NCBI RefSeq assembly: GCF_002269125.1
Contig: NZ_NQKI01000011.1
Span: 62,001-126,000 of the forward strand
Source: Pseudomonas lundensis
GTDB taxonomy: Bacteria; Pseudomonadota; Gammaproteobacteria; Pseudomonadales; Pseudomonadaceae
Length of the DNA stretch: 64,000 bases
Direction: 5' to 3'
Below are positions 18,169-26,152 of the stretch, in pieces. The position numbers and the translations under genes were made by a program. The notes below the pieces were generated by a model. The model was given only the letters and a program-made list of their open reading frames with translations. It did not search any database and had not been told where the DNA came from. Position 1 is the first letter of the stretch. The number at the start of each line of letters is the position of its first letter.

Positions 18169-19374
18169 ATGCCCCTGAAAGACACCAACTGCCGCAACGC
18201 TAAGCCCCAGGACAAGCCCTATCGGCTCTACGACGAACAGGGCCTGTACCTTGAAGTGCAGCCCAACGGAGGCCGTTACTGGCGCTTGAAATACCGTTTT
18301 CTGGGAAAGGAAAAACGCCTGGCTCTTGGTGTTTACCCTGAGGTCGGCTTGCAGGAAGCTCGGCGCAAACGTGATGACGCTCGTGTCCAACTTGCCAGCG
18401 GCCAAGATCCTTCACTGCAAAGACGCATGGCCAAGGTGGTCAGCCAACTTGATCACCAGCACACTTTTGATTCGGTTGCCACGCAGTGGCTCAGTATTCG
18501 CGAATCCTCCTGGAACCCGGAGTACACCCGGACTGTACGGCAGCGCCTTGAGCTCAATGCCTTCCCTTGGCTGGGAAAACTCCCGATTAGCAGCATCAGC
18601 ACGCCCATGCTGGTCGAAAACCTCCAGCGCATTATCAAGCGCGGCGCTCGCGAGACGGCGCGTCGTGTTGCCCAGATCTACAAACAGATTTTTGAGTTCG
18701 CCGAAGCTGCCGGCATCACCCCGCCCAACCAGATAGGGAATCTCTCACGGACGCTCCCAGCCAAGCGGGTGAAACACTTTGCTGCCGTGACCGATCCTGA
18801 AAAACTCGGTGCACTGCTCAAAGCACTGGATAGCTACACGGGAACAATGCCTGTTTGTTGTGCACTCAAACTGGCCCCATTGCTGTTCTGCCGGCCCGGA
18901 GACCTGCGCCACATGGAGTGGTCGGAGGTCAATCTGGATGCGGGCGAGTGGTTGATTCCCGGCCACAAGATGAAAGGGCTCACTGCTACCAAACAGGATC
19001 GGCCGGATCATTTGGTTCCTCTCAGCCAACAAGCAGTCGCGGTTCTGCGCGAGCTGAAACCACTCACCGGCAGACATCGGTACGCCTTCCCCTCGGCACG
19101 AGGAGGCGACCGGCCGATGTCCAACAATGCCGTACTCAGCGCGTTACGCCGCATGGACATCAGCGGCGACGAAATGACTGGGCACGGCTTTCGTGCGACA
19201 GCAAGAACCATAGGTGCGGAGGTGCTGGGATTTCGCCCCGATCTTCTGGAGCATCAGCTTGCTCACACGGTAAAAAATCCACTGGGCCGTGCATATGACC
19301 GAACATCATTTCTGCCAGAGCGCCGCGACATGATGCAGCGCTGGTCAGATTATCTAGATGCGATCAAGTCCTGA
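18169..19374 (+). CDS. int: P4-type tyrosine integrase of island 1
   Basis: Site-specific recombinase that inserts and excises the island at the ssrA 3' end. An N-terminal DUF4102/arm-binding domain (MPLKDTNCRNAKPQDKPYRL) is followed by a core-binding domain and a C-terminal catalytic domain with the full set of residues: Arg247 (GDLRHMEW), His339 and Arg342 (HGFRATART), His366 (LAHTV) and Tyr376 (RAYDRTS). The protein has 401 residues from ATG 18169, eleven bases after GGAGAGG. GTG at 18160, three codons earlier, would place the ribosome site too close. It is transcribed away from ssrA. All active-site residues are intact, so the island may still excise. Confidence 0.95.
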   Translation: MPLKDTNCRNAKPQDKPYRLYDEQGLYLEVQPNGGRYWRLKYRFLGKEKRLALGVYPEVGLQEARRKRDDARVQLASGQDPSLQRRMAKVVSQLDHQHTFDSVATQWLSIRESSWNPEYTRTVRQRLELNAFPWLGKLPISSISTPMLVENLQRIIKRGARETARRVAQIYKQIFEFAEAAGITPPNQIGNLSRTLPAKRVKHFAAVTDPEKLGALLKALDSYTGTMPVCCALKLAPLLFCRPGDLRHMEWSEVNLDAGEWLIPGHKMKGLTATKQDRPDHLVPLSQQAVAVLRELKPLTGRHRYAFPSARGGDRPMSNNAVLSALRRMDISGDEMTGHGFRATARTIGAEVLGFRPDLLEHQLAHTVKNPLGRAYDRTSFLPERRDMMQRWSDYLDAIKS

Positions 19375-19833
19375 GCTCATCGCTTGGGCTTGCAATACCG
19401 ATCCCCGCTTGGTAAAAACTCGGCATCCCTCGGACGTTCATAGGACTCCATGGGATCGTCACGCTGCCCCGGTTACGGCGTTAAGAATCCGAAGTCCATC
19501 TGCTGTTAGCAAATGGACTTTCTGGCTACCTCATCGGGGTATTGCCAGCATCTTGCAGGGCCTTCTGCACCTGCTCACCTGCAGCAATGCTGCTAAGAAA
19601 CCTACGGACTCCTATTCCGTACCAGCAGGGTCTTTCCTCTCCCCCACGCCAAAGACACAGCTTCAGCTGTCATCCGCACAGCTGTCGCCGGCAATAATTC
19701 TCGGAGACACGTAACCCGGGTCACAACAAACGCCACTGCTTTGCAGTAGGAAAATCCGAGCGCCACTCCCAACACATATGCGTATTGCAGTACTTGAGGA
19801 CTGCTGCAACGCCACCGTCTGAGCACCAATCAA
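19375..19833. other. Non-coding gap between integrase and alpA
   Basis: About 460 bases without a convincing gene. Small palindromes such as ACAGCTTCAGCTGT (near 19658-19671) followed by another ACAGCTGT (19679-19686) could be binding sites for the AlpA-like factor or its promoter region. A 118-codon frame overlapping the integrase end has unusual composition and no ribosome site and is not called. Confidence 0.4.
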
Positions 19834-20073
19834 ATGTCAGCACGAACTATTGAACCCAGCCCGGAGGAACCGCGCTTCCTTCGCCTGCCCGAGGTTGAAC
19901 TCTTGGTCGGGAAAAAGAGATCCACGATCTATCGCGACATAGCCGCAGGAAAATTCCCTGCTCCATATGATCTAGGCAGCAGCAGATCGGTTGGCTGGCT
20001 CAGCACGGAGATATCTGCCTGGATCCTGAGCCGGCCGCGTGTGCAACTGCGTGGGGGGCTTAACAATGACTAA
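19834..20073 (+). CDS. AlpA-family excisionase/regulator
   Basis: A 79-residue MerR-like winged-helix protein of the AlpA family, known as activators of integrase genes or excisionases in P4-type elements. The diagnostic core is RFLRLPEVELLVGKKRSTIYRD with AGKFPAP and the wing WLSTEISAWI. The N-terminus has about ten extra residues (MSARTIEPSP). It overlaps the next gene by eight bases, so the two are probably translated together. Its likely task is to control excision and expression of the integrase, the usual role in such islands. No DNA target could be proven by eye. Confidence 0.88.
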   Translation: MSARTIEPSPEEPRFLRLPEVELLVGKKRSTIYRDIAAGKFPAPYDLGSSRSVGWLSTEISAWILSRPRVQLRGGLNND

Positions 20074-20635
20074 CGTATCAACCCCACTGCGTGCGCAGAC
20101 CCAGTGGTTCCATGTTTTCAGGGCTATGATCGATCAGGGTGATGTAGCCCGAATCGGGCCCCACGCATTTACGGTTTATGCCGTAATCAAGGCACACGCC
20201 AATTACTACTCTGGTACGGCGCATCCGGGCATCGAGCGGATCTCTGAACAGTCTGGCGTCAGCTTGGCACAGGTCAAACGGGCACTGGGGGTTCTCGAAA
20301 CGGCCGGCCTTATCACAAAAACAAAATCCGGCCGATCTAATCACTACACCCTACACGAAAAGGTTCAGGTCACTGAGGCCGGCCTACCGCATACCGTAGT
20401 AACCTGGGACTACGTGCCACGCCACGCCCAGCACACAGTATCTGAGCTCAAAAAAGCCATGACCGCTGGCGATCTTGCGAGTACACAGATACTGAACATC
20501 GAGCGCCTGAATATACAAATCAACCTAGCTTCTGGTAACGCCCAAGTCGATAGCTCATCAATGCAAATCGATCTTGATCGATTGCCACCTGGTATCCGTG
20601 AGACCCTGCGCAGGCATCTCAAAAATTCACAATGA
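20066..20635 (+). CDS. Winged-helix protein, possible replication/copy-control factor
   Basis: 189 residues from MTNVSTPLRAQTQWFHVF. Residues about 15-95 form a helix-turn-helix domain of the HTH_36/replication-initiator-like type (GIERISEQSGVSLAQVKRAL followed by TAGLITKTKSGRSNHY as the wing). The C-terminal half is poorly defined, without catalytic motifs. The start follows GTGGGGGGC and overlaps alpA. In many ssrA and tRNA islands a protein of this kind sits behind AlpA. Whether it starts replication of the excised circle or regulates transcription is not decidable here. A nested palindrome lies just after its stop. Confidence 0.75.
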   Translation: MTNVSTPLRAQTQWFHVFRAMIDQGDVARIGPHAFTVYAVIKAHANYYSGTAHPGIERISEQSGVSLAQVKRALGVLETAGLITKTKSGRSNHYTLHEKVQVTEAGLPHTVVTWDYVPRHAQHTVSELKKAMTAGDLASTQILNIERLNIQINLASGNAQVDSSSMQIDLDRLPPGIRETLRRHLKNSQ

Positions 20636-21145
20636 GGTTATGCACAGCTCAGAGTGATACGTATCAGCCTGAGCTGTGATTGGTCACGAAGTAGCTCACC
20701 TAGAGCTACATAGCGTGGGAATCTAGCTCAGGCTGAGCCGCTAAAAAGAAAGAGAAAATAAAAGATAAGAGAAGATATGGAGGAGACAAAACCTCCTGAG
20801 CGAACGTATCGAAGCCTTATTGGATTACGGACAGTTACCGTAAACTCGATCCGACGAATCCCGCCAGCCGTGCCATCTGCGTTTTTTTCGCATTACAGAA
20901 GCGCCTTCCTTTATCATCCCCGACATCGTTTAGTGATTGATTCCCTAGTCATTGGCTCAGGGCGCTCGGCTGTCGTATCCAGTGGTCTCCGGCATAAACT
21001 GATGCGGCTGAGCAGAACTGAGTTGCCAGTGCTGACGCCAAGCAGACAGAGCGGCATGCGCAGGCCGGGATGGAACCATTACCCAAAAAATTTAGCGGCT
21101 AAAACTGCCGCCTTCGCGCATCAGCGATCTGAACAGTGGTAAACC
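20636..21145. other. Gap before the methyltransferase operon
   Basis: 510 bases. The first 80 hold a nested palindrome (20643-20678) and a second, smaller inverted repeat TAGCTC/GAGCTA (20690-20707). Next is a purine-rich stretch (20745-20790) and a small GGAGG/CCTCC stem. A 121-codon frame at 20777-21142 has no recognisable features and an Arg-rich, frame-shadow-like composition, so it is not called. The promoter of the methyltransferase operon should lie here. Confidence 0.45.
20643..20678. repeat. Nested palindrome
   Basis: CACAGCTCAG (20643-20652) and CTGAGCTGTG (20669-20678) are perfect inverted repeats that enclose a second perfect palindrome, TGATACGTATCA (20655-20666). There is no T-run, so it is more likely an operator or origin-type element than a terminator. 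It lies eight bases after the stop of the winged-helix protein. Confidence 0.75.
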
Positions 21146-23914
21146 ATGAATGCAGTAGAAATTGAATCCGCCATCTCAGACCTTGCCTTTGAGCCTTTTG
21201 ACGCGGAGGAGTTTCCGTTCAGCTTCCTGGCCGCATTCGGCAACAAGGAAACAGCGCTCAAGCGCCTGCGCGCTGGCAACAACAACGCCTCGGACGTACC
21301 TGGCGGCGTGCTACTGCGTAGCAACATTCATATCGCCACGTGCGAGCTCGGCACCGTGGGTGAAACACTCAAGGCCCTGCGTGCCAGCTTGGCCACCACA
21401 AAAGCCAAAGCCAAATTCATCCTAGCCACCGACGGGCAAACATTGGAGGCCGAAGAGCTGATCACGGGTGAGACAATCACCTGCGACTACCCGGACCTTC
21501 CCAACCACTTTGGTTTCCTGCTGCCGCTGGCCGGTATATCCACCATCAAGGAGATTAAGGACAACCCCATCGACGTGCGCGCCACCAGCCGCCTAAACAA
21601 GCTGTACGTCGAACTGCTGAACGAAAACCCGGACTGGGCTAAAACCGAACGCCGCCACGACATGAATCATTTTATGTCTCGGTTAGTGTTCTGCTTTTTT
21701 GCTGAAGACACCGACATCTTCACTGGCGACGGACTGTTTACCACAACGGTTGAGCATTACAGCGAGCGCGACGGCTCTAACACCAACCAGGTGCTGTCTG
21801 AAATCTTCCGCGCCATGAATATCAAGCTGGCCGAGCGTGCCAATGCAGAACCACGCTTACCTGGCTGGGCCAATAAATTCCCCTATGTGAATGGCGGTTT
21901 GTTCTCTGGCAGCACCGAGGTGCCGCGCTTTACGCGCATGGCACGCACCTACCTGCTACATGCCGGCAACCTGAACTGGCAAAAAATTAACCCAGACATT
22001 TTCGGTAGCATGATCCAGGCGGTGGCCGATGATGAAGAGCGCGGCGCATTGGGCATGCACTACACCAGCGTGCCCAACATCCTCAAAGTGTTGAACCCCT
22101 TGTTTCTGGATGATCTGCGAGCTCAGTTGGAGGCGGCTGGCGACAACAAAGCCAAGCTGCTTAACCTTCGCAAGCGTATGGCGCGCATCCGCATATTTGA
22201 CCCTGCATGCGGCTCCGGCAATTTCCTAGTCATCGCCTACAAGCAAATGCGCGAGATCGAGGTGGAGATCAATCGCCGTCGAAGCGAGGCCAACAATAAA
22301 TCAGAAATCCCGCTGACAAACTTCCGAGGCATCGAACTGCGCGACTTTCCGGCCGAGATTGCCCGCCTGGCGCTAATCATTGCCGAGTTTCAGTGCGACG
22401 TGCTGTATCGCGGCCAGCAGGATGCACTGGCCGAGTTCCTACCGCTGGATGCGCAGAACTGGATTGTGTGCGGCAATGCGCTACGCCTAGATTGGTTGAG
22501 CCTGATGGATGCTCACCATACTGGCGTTAAGCTAATTGCGGATGACTTATTTAGCTCTCCGCTCGACCAAGCCGAAATTGAGTTTGACAACGCAGGCGGT
22601 GAGACATATATCTGTGGTAATCCACCATATTTGGGAGGTAAAGGGCAGTCGCCGTCACAGAAGGCAGAGCTGGCGAGTGTTTTTGGCTCTCGCGAAAAAA
22701 ACGGCGAACTAGATTACGTATCGGCTTGGCTATTGAAAGGCGCGGAATATTCCGCTTCAAACTCTGCAGAGGTCGCGTTTGTAGTCACAAACTCGGTGAA
22801 CCAAGGCGCACAAGTTCATCAGCTTTGGCCCCGAATTTTCAAACTTGGGATCGAGATCTCCTTTGCTCACAAGGACTTCAAATGGTCAAACAATGCGACC
22901 AAAAACGCAGCAGTTATTTGCTCTATAATCGGACTCAGGCCGCGTGGGCGAAAGCAGAAAATTCTGACTGAAAACGGTCTTGCAAGGGAAGTGTCTTGTA
23001 TTGGACCTTACTTGGTCTCGGGAAACGAAATAGTCGTATCTCAGTCCCTCTCACCCATTTCAGAGTTAATGCCAATAATTACAGGGAACAGCCCCTACGA
23101 TGGAGGCAACCTGATTCTGGCAAGCGATCAAAAAAAGGAATTAGTAAATAATCATCCAGAGGCGATACACCTAATTAAAAGGCTATATGGCTCCAAGGAT
23201 TATTTGAATGGCGAGCAGCGTTACTGTCTCTGGATAGATAACCCAAGCAGTCCTTTGGCAGAATCTATTCCAGCCATTAAACATAGAATCGACAATGTTC
23301 GTAGATTCCGATTGGACGGTGGCGATGTCGCCCGAGGTATTGCATCACGACCACATCAATTCCGTTATACACACCAAGCCAAATCACATCTGATAATTGT
23401 TCCGCGTGTCTCATCTGAACGGCGAACGTATATTCCCTTCGGCCTTCTTTCGAACGACTGCATAGTTGGGGATTCCGCACAGGCCATATATGACGCAGAA
23501 GTATGGCATTTGTCTATTCTTCTTAGCCTGTTGCATATGTCTTGGGTTCGAGCGCTTGCTGGACGGCTAAAAACAGACCTGCGCTATTCGTCAGCCCTCT
23601 GCTACAACACGTTCCCGATGCCTCTGCTCACTGAGCAAAACAAGGCAGATCTTACAGCCTGCGCAGAGAACATTCTCTTGGCCCGCGAAGCCCATTTTCC
23701 CGCCACCATCGCCGACCTGTATGACCCGGACACAATGCCGGACAACCTGCGCCACGCCCACGAGCGCAACGATGAAGTGCTGGAGCGTATCTATATCGGT
23801 CGCCGTTTTAGAAACGATACCGAACGCCTGGAAAAGCTCTTTGACCTCTACACCAAGATGACAACGGATACACCGAAGGCTGAGCCGAAAAAGCCACGAG
23901 GGAAAATGGCATGA
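21146..23914 (+). CDS. MmeI-like adenine DNA methyltransferase
   Basis: Class I SAM-dependent DNA methyltransferase, 922 residues, built like the type IIL/IIG MmeI proteins. It has an N-terminal domain (about 1-170), a helical connector (about 170-300), a gamma-class N6-adenine methyltransferase core and a C-terminal target-recognition part. The SAM motif DPACGSGNFL is at about residues 351-360 and the catalytic motif GNPPYLGG at about 490-497. In the N-terminal domain I could not find the PD-(D/E)XK signature with which MmeI cuts, so this one may only modify. Its stop overlaps the start of a tiny frame (ATGA), and helicase and GIY-YIG genes follow. From about 22550 to 23600 the sequence is AT-richer than the ends, as recognition domains often are. 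Confidence 0.88.
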   Translation: MNAVEIESAISDLAFEPFDAEEFPFSFLAAFGNKETALKRLRAGNNNASDVPGGVLLRSNIHIATCELGTVGETLKALRASLATTKAKAKFILATDGQTLEAEELITGETITCDYPDLPNHFGFLLPLAGISTIKEIKDNPIDVRATSRLNKLYVELLNENPDWAKTERRHDMNHFMSRLVFCFFAEDTDIFTGDGLFTTTVEHYSERDGSNTNQVLSEIFRAMNIKLAERANAEPRLPGWANKFPYVNGGLFSGSTEVPRFTRMARTYLLHAGNLNWQKINPDIFGSMIQAVADDEERGALGMHYTSVPNILKVLNPLFLDDLRAQLEAAGDNKAKLLNLRKRMARIRIFDPACGSGNFLVIAYKQMREIEVEINRRRSEANNKSEIPLTNFRGIELRDFPAEIARLALIIAEFQCDVLYRGQQDALAEFLPLDAQNWIVCGNALRLDWLSLMDAHHTGVKLIADDLFSSPLDQAEIEFDNAGGETYICGNPPYLGGKGQSPSQKAELASVFGSREKNGELDYVSAWLLKGAEYSASNSAEVAFVVTNSVNQGAQVHQLWPRIFKLGIEISFAHKDFKWSNNATKNAAVICSIIGLRPRGRKQKILTENGLAREVSCIGPYLVSGNEIVVSQSLSPISELMPIITGNSPYDGGNLILASDQKKELVNNHPEAIHLIKRLYGSKDYLNGEQRYCLWIDNPSSPLAESIPAIKHRIDNVRRFRLDGGDVARGIASRPHQFRYTHQAKSHLIIVPRVSSERRTYIPFGLLSNDCIVGDSAQAIYDAEVWHLSILLSLLHMSWVRALAGRLKTDLRYSSALCYNTFPMPLLTEQNKADLTACAENILLAREAHFPATIADLYDPDTMPDNLRHAHERNDEVLERIYIGRRFRNDTERLEKLFDLYTKMTTDTPKAEPKKPRGKMA

Positions 23915-24039
23915 GCGACACCCCAGCTAGCTTAGCGACGCCACCCGAGGGCTACGGCGATTGGTTGGCGGACCTTAAAGGCCGCATCCACAATACCCAG
24001 GCGACGGCACCCTCATGGAGGAAGAATCACAGTGACTAA
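23911..24039 (+). pseudogene. Stub of a DUF1016 (YhcG) nuclease gene
   Basis: A 42-codon frame starts at the ATGA overlap with the methyltransferase stop and ends eight bases inside the helicase gene. Its middle part, PPEGYGDWLADLKGRIHNTQ, reads like the conserved N-terminus of DUF1016/YhcG proteins, which carry a C-terminal PD-(D/E)XK nuclease domain and are normally about 350 residues long. After this point it continues into APSWRKNHSD, unlike that family. The simplest reading is an in-frame deletion that removed most of a nuclease gene but kept operon coupling to the helicase. It could still be translated as a short peptide. The family match is from memory of the DUF1016 consensus. Confidence 0.6.
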
Positions 24040-26152
24040 CACTACCAACCCGACCAACAGCTACACGGTGCCGTCGGTATCCATTACTACCGCGTGCACT
24101 GGGGCATCCAGCAAGGCCAATGAGCTGGGCATGCGTACCATGCAGGAACGCGCCTATACCAAGCGCGGCGAACAGTATCTGCTGATCAAATCGCCACCGG
24201 CATCAGGTAAGTCCCGTGCCCTGATGTTTATCGCCCTGGACAAGCTCCATAACCAGGGACTGCAACAGGCCATTGTCGTAGTGCCGGAGCGTTCCATTGG
24301 CGGCAGCTTTGCCGATGAGCCGCTGAGCCAACATGGCTTCTACTGGGACTGGCAAGTGGCCCCAAAGTGGAACCTGTGCAATGCCCCAGGCATCGATGAG
24401 CCGCGTGTGGCCAAGTCCAAGGTAGATGCCGTGCGCGCCTTCCTAAACAGCGGCGACAAGGTGTTGGTCTGCACCCATGCCACCTTCCGCTTTGCTGTGG
24501 AAGAGCTGGGTATCGACGCCTTCGATAACCGCCTGATTGCCATCGACGAGTTCCACCACGTTTCCGCCAACCCAGACAACAAACTGGGCAGCCAACTGAG
24601 CGCGTTTATCAACCGCGACAAGGTGCACCTGGTTGCCATGACCGGTTCCTACTTCCGTGGAGACAGCGAGGCCGTGCTGGCTCCGTCGGAAGAGAACAAA
24701 TTTGAGACGGTGACGTATACCTATTACGAGCAGCTCAACGGCTATCGCTGGCTCAAGTCGCTGGATATTGGCTACTTCTTCTACACCGGCCGGTACGTGG
24801 ATGCGGTCGCAAAGGTGCTGGACCCGGCGCTGAAAACCATCGTCCACATTCCAAACGTAAATGCCCGTGAGAGCCTCAAGGACAAGGAGCACGAGGTTAA
24901 CGAGATCATGAGCGCGCTGGGTGATTGGCAGGGTGTAGACCCGGCCACCGGCTTTCACCTGATCAAAGCCAAAGACGGCCGCACGCTGAGAGTGGCCGAC
25001 CTGGTGGATGATAGCGACCCAGGCAAACGCTCCAAAGTGCTCGGCGCACTGAAAGACCCGGCGCAGAAGAACAACCGCGACAATGTGGATGTGATCATCG
25101 CGCTGGGCATGGCGAAGGAAGGGTTTGACTGGATTTGGTGCGAACATGCGCTGACCATCGGCTACCGTTCGAGCCTGACTGAAATCGTGCAGATTATTGG
25201 CCGCGCCACCCGCGACGCCGAGGGTAAGGAGCGCTCGCGCTTCACCAACCTGATCGCCGAACCTATGGCTGATCAAGCTGCTGTAGCCGAAGCGGTAAAC
25301 GATATGCTCAAAGCCATTTCCGCCAGCCTGCTGATGGAACAGGTGCTGGCCCCGCGCTATGAATTCACCCCGAAAGATACCGGGCCGAAAGAAGGCTTCA
25401 ATTACGGGCCAGAGGGGTATCAAGCAGGTGGCACTAATCTAGGCGTGAATGAAACCACGGGCCAATTCCATGTCGAGATTAACGGCCTGACCACACCGCA
25501 GAGCACAGAAGCCACGCGCATCTGCAAAGAAGATTTAAACGAAGTAGTAACCAGCTTCCTGCAGGATAAAACCGTGCTGGAGCGCGGCCTATTCGACAAG
25601 GAAAACACCCTGCCAGAAGAGCTGACCCAACTGCGCATGGGCAAGATCGTGCGCGAACGTTACCCGGACTTGAGCGACGTCGACCAGGAAGCCATCCGCC
25701 AACACGCTATCGCCGCAATGAACATTACCCAGCAGGCCAAGTTGATGTTGGCTCAGGCCGACGCCAACGGGAGTGACGTTGTACAAGGCAGCACTGCTCT
25801 GCTGGATGGCGTGCGCAAGTTCGTTAACGTACGCGAGCTGGACATTGACCTGATCGACCGCATCAACCCCTTCGAGGCAGCCTATGCGGTACTGGCGAAA
25901 GCGATGGATGAGAAGTCCCTACGCCAGGTGCAGGCCAGCATTGCGGCCAAGAAAGTGAGCATTCCTCGTGATGAGGCGGTTGAACTTACAGATCGCGCTA
26001 GAACTTTCAAGCGCGAGCGAGGCCGCCTTCCAGACATCAACTCTGCAGATGCCTGGGAAAAGCGTATGGCCGAAGGCGTTGTTGCTTTCATGCGCTACAA
26101 AGCTCAGGAGTTGGCAGCGAAACAAAGTGGGGTGATCGATGAGTCAAATTGA
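24032..26152 (+). CDS. DEAD/DEAH-box (SF2) helicase
   Basis: Superfamily 2 helicase or translocase, 706 residues. Motif I PPASGKSRAL is at about residues 55-64, motif II DEFHH at about 171-175, motif III AMTGSYF at about 205, and motif VI IIGRATRD at about 387-394. No nuclease motif is visible, so it probably moves on or opens DNA for partners. The C-terminal end (RERGRLPDINSADAWEKRM) resembles the N-terminal part of the next protein. It starts at GTG behind GGAGG, within the end of the DUF1016 stub, and overlaps the GIY-YIG gene by 14 bases, which argues for a single operon and complex. Type I HsdR-like or BREX/DISARM helicases are alternatives but lack this arrangement. Confidence 0.85.
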   Translation: MTNTTNPTNSYTVPSVSITTACTGASSKANELGMRTMQERAYTKRGEQYLLIKSPPASGKSRALMFIALDKLHNQGLQQAIVVVPERSIGGSFADEPLSQHGFYWDWQVAPKWNLCNAPGIDEPRVAKSKVDAVRAFLNSGDKVLVCTHATFRFAVEELGIDAFDNRLIAIDEFHHVSANPDNKLGSQLSAFINRDKVHLVAMTGSYFRGDSEAVLAPSEENKFETVTYTYYEQLNGYRWLKSLDIGYFFYTGRYVDAVAKVLDPALKTIVHIPNVNARESLKDKEHEVNEIMSALGDWQGVDPATGFHLIKAKDGRTLRVADLVDDSDPGKRSKVLGALKDPAQKNNRDNVDVIIALGMAKEGFDWIWCEHALTIGYRSSLTEIVQIIGRATRDAEGKERSRFTNLIAEPMADQAAVAEAVNDMLKAISASLLMEQVLAPRYEFTPKDTGPKEGFNYGPEGYQAGGTNLGVNETTGQFHVEINGLTTPQSTEATRICKEDLNEVVTSFLQDKTVLERGLFDKENTLPEELTQLRMGKIVRERYPDLSDVDQEAIRQHAIAAMNITQQAKLMLAQADANGSDVVQGSTALLDGVRKFVNVRELDIDLIDRINPFEAAYAVLAKAMDEKSLRQVQASIAAKKVSIPRDEAVELTDRARTFKRERGRLPDINSADAWEKRMAEGVVAFMRYKAQELAAKQSGVIDESN

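Noticed and set aside
20777..21142. 121-codon plus-strand frame before the methyltransferase
   Set aside because: Arg/Pro/Ser-rich composition without recognisable domain; it covers the expected promoter region. A purine-rich GGAGG at its start is part of a small hairpin.
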